This document shows, in pieces, positions 4,925 through 6,422 of a stretch of DNA of 6,422 bases (position 1 is the stretch's first letter; each line of letters opens with the position of its first letter). A program made the translations under genes and the position numbers. Under the pieces are notes generated by a model. The model made no database searches and had not been told where the DNA came from. It was given only the letters and a program-made list of their open reading frames with translations. This DNA comes from Paracoccaceae bacterium (lineage in GTDB: Bacteria > Pseudomonadota > Alphaproteobacteria > Rhodobacterales > Rhodobacteraceae). The DNA lies in the NCBI GenBank assembly GCA_021767525.1, contig JAASTF010000186.1, positions 1 to 6,422 on the forward strand, read 5' to 3'.

Positions 4925-6422
4925 TTAGCCGTCCTTGCGGATGACCTCGTTCTTGGGGTCATAAGGGCTGTCGCAGGTCACCACCGCGTCATAGGTTTCG
5001 CCCATGATCAACACTTTCAGCTTTTGGCCCTCGACCGCCAGTTCGGGCGCGACGTATCCCATGCCGATGGATTTTCCGAAGGCAACCGAATAGCCGCCCG
5101 AGGTCAGGCGCCCGACCTTCTTGCCATCCACGTACAATGCCTCGCGGCCCCAGGGGTCGGCATCGTCGGGCCCGTCGATCAGAACGGTCACGCATTTGCT
5201 GCGGATGCCCTTGGCTTCCATCGCGGCCTTGCCGTGAAACTCTTTCGACAGGTCCACGAAACGCGGCAGATCGGCCTCCAAGGGCGTGGCGTCGCGGCCC
5301 AGCTCGTTGCCGAAGGCGCGATAGGATTTTTCCTGCCGCAGCCAGTTCTGCGCCCGCGCGCCCACCAGCTTCATGCCGTGCGGCTCGCCCGCCTTTTCCA
5401 GCAGATCGAACAGGTAATTCTGCATCTCGATGGGGTGGTGCAACTCCCACCCCAACTCGCCGGTATAGGCCACGCGGATCGCGCGGACGGGGCACATGCC
5501 CAGCTCGATATCGCGGCACGACAGCCACGGAAACCTCTTGTTGGACAGGGCGGTGGCCGGGTCGGCATCCTTGATGACCGCGTTCAGGATGTCGCGCGAT
5601 TTCGGGCCGGCGATGGCAAAGACGCCCCATTGCGTGGTCACGTCCTGGATTTCGATGTAACCGAACTCGCCCGCCTTGTCCTCGGCCGCCTTGCGCAGGT
5701 AATCGCCGTCATAGGCGCCCCAGGCACCGGCCGACACGAGGTAATATTCGTCCTCGGCCAGGCGCACGATGGTGTATTCGGTGCGCGTGGTGCCCGCATC
5801 GGTCAGCGCATAGGTCAGGTTGATGCGCCCGACCTTGGGCAGCTTGTTGCAGGTGAACCAATCCAGGAACTGCGTGGCGCCCGGGCCTTTGACCACATGC
5901 TTGGTAAAGGCGGTTGCGTCGATCAGGCCCACACCCTGGCGCACGGCCTTGGCCTCGTCCACGGCATATTGCCACCAGCCGCCACGCCGGAACGAGCGCG
6001 CGTCGTGGTCGAAATTGTCATCCGCATCCAGCGGCCCGAAATAGTTGGGCCGCTCGAACCCGTTGACGCAGCCGAACTGCGCGCCGCGCGCCTTTTGCCG
6101 GTCATAGGCCGGGCCGGTGCGCAGCGGGCGACACGCCTCACGCTCTTCGTCGGGGTGGTGCAGGATATAGACGTGCTCATACGCCTCTTCATTCTTGCGC
6201 GCGGCATATTCGGTGGTCATCCAATCCTGGCCGTACCGCTTGGGATCGAGGCTGGCCATGTCGATCTCGGCCTCGCCCTCGACCATCATCTGGGCCAGGT
6301 AATAGCCGGTGCCGCCCGCCGCGGTGATGCCGAAACTGAACCCTTCGGCCAGCCACATGTTGCGCAGCCCCGGCGCCGGGCCCACCAGCGGGTTGCCGTC
6401 GGGGGTGTAACAGATCGGCCCG
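4925..6422 (-). CDS. FAD-dependent oxidoreductase-GcvT fusion, dimethylglycine/sarcosine dehydrogenase type (5' partial)
   Basis: The frame runs in from the right window edge and ends at TAA (complement of 4925-4927), giving 498 visible residues. The beginning, with CYTPDGNPLVGPAPGLRN and GFSFGITAAGGTGYYLA, matches the C-terminal end of a DAO-type FAD domain. Next comes the FAD-oxidoreductase central region (about 95-130, with RPLRTGPAYDRQ), then a GcvT folate-binding domain (about 145-390, with GLIDATAFTKHVV and RVAYTGELGWELH) and a GcvT C-terminal domain (about 410-490). Such fusions oxidatively demethylate N-methylated glycines or related amines and pass the one-carbon unit to tetrahydrofolate. 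Full-length members are about 800 residues, so the N-terminal FAD/NAD-fold half, including the dinucleotide-binding motif, lies outside the window. The GTG at 6383-6385 is an internal valine codon, not a start, since upstream codons continue the family sequence. The exact substrate is undetermined. It converges on the Anbu operon and appears functionally unrelated. Confidence 0.9.
   Translation of the reverse strand, partial: GPICYTPDGNPLVGPAPGLRNMWLAEGFSFGITAAGGTGYYLAQMMVEGEAEIDMASLDPKRYGQDWMTTEYAARKNEEAYEHVYILHHPDEEREACRPLRTGPAYDRQKARGAQFGCVNGFERPNYFGPLDADDNFDHDARSFRRGGWWQYAVDEAKAVRQGVGLIDATAFTKHVVKGPGATQFLDWFTCNKLPKVGRINLTYALTDAGTTRTEYTIVRLAEDEYYLVSAGAWGAYDGDYLRKAAEDKAGEFGYIEIQDVTTQWGVFAIAGPKSRDILNAVIKDADPATALSNKRFPWLSCRDIELGMCPVRAIRVAYTGELGWELHHPIEMQNYLFDLLEKAGEPHGMKLVGARAQNWLRQEKSYRAFGNELGRDATPLEADLPRFVDLSKEFHGKAAMEAKGIRSKCVTVLIDGPDDADPWGREALYVDGKKVGRLTSGGYSVAFGKSIGMGYVAPELAVEGQKLKVLIMGETYDAVVTCDSPYDPKNEVIRKDG

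Noticed and set aside
4921..4931. Palindrome CGGCT-T-AGCCG over the stop codon of the oxidoreductase gene
   Set aside because: Only 5 bp per arm, largely inside coding sequence, and common by chance at this base composition.
6383..6385. GTG as the start of the minus-strand oxidoreductase gene
   Set aside because: The codons upstream to the window edge continue the family sequence (CYTPDGNPLVGP), so the GTG is an internal valine and the gene is cut by the window.

Overview
The window is GC-rich DNA with strong codon-position bias and tightly packed genes that use GGAGG-type ribosome binding sites. The gene content suggests an alphaproteobacterium, most likely of the Rhodobacterales. This is inferred from the kind of proteins present (a DMGDH-like FAD/GcvT fusion, an AhpD-like protein, an Anbu cluster) and not from any marker gene.

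Layout. Positions 1-322 (+) hold the 3' end of a carboxymuconolactone decarboxylase/AhpD-like gene. It overlaps or nearly abuts a small exported four-EF-hand protein gene (328-771, +), and this pair ends at a strong intrinsic terminator (802-834). After a short regulatory gap (835-953), with a perfect 13-bp palindrome just upstream of the start codon, comes a complete four-gene operon on the + strand: a circularly permuted type-2 ATP-grasp protein (954-2378), an alpha-E domain protein (2382-3323), a transglutaminase-family protein (3328-4125) and the bacterial proteasome relative Anbu (4133-4873). The gaps between these four genes are only 3, 4 and 7 nt. A GC-rich hairpin (4874-4898) follows the Anbu stop codon directly and can terminate transcription from both sides. 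The last gene (4925-6422, -) converges on it. It is the C-terminal part of a large FAD-dependent oxidoreductase fused to a GcvT/aminomethyltransferase module (dimethylglycine/sarcosine dehydrogenase type) and is cut by the window edge.

How the genes work together. The main item of interest is the Anbu operon. An ATP-grasp enzyme (predicted to form amide or peptide bonds), an alpha-E helical partner, a papain-fold transglutaminase/peptidase and an N-terminal-threonine hydrolase of the proteasome fold look like a paired make-and-break system for a peptide or protein tag. None of the four proteins shows a signal peptide or membrane segment, so the system should act in the cytoplasm. Comparative genomics has noted this association before, but its substrate and biological role are, as far as I know, unsettled. 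No precursor peptide gene is visible in the window.
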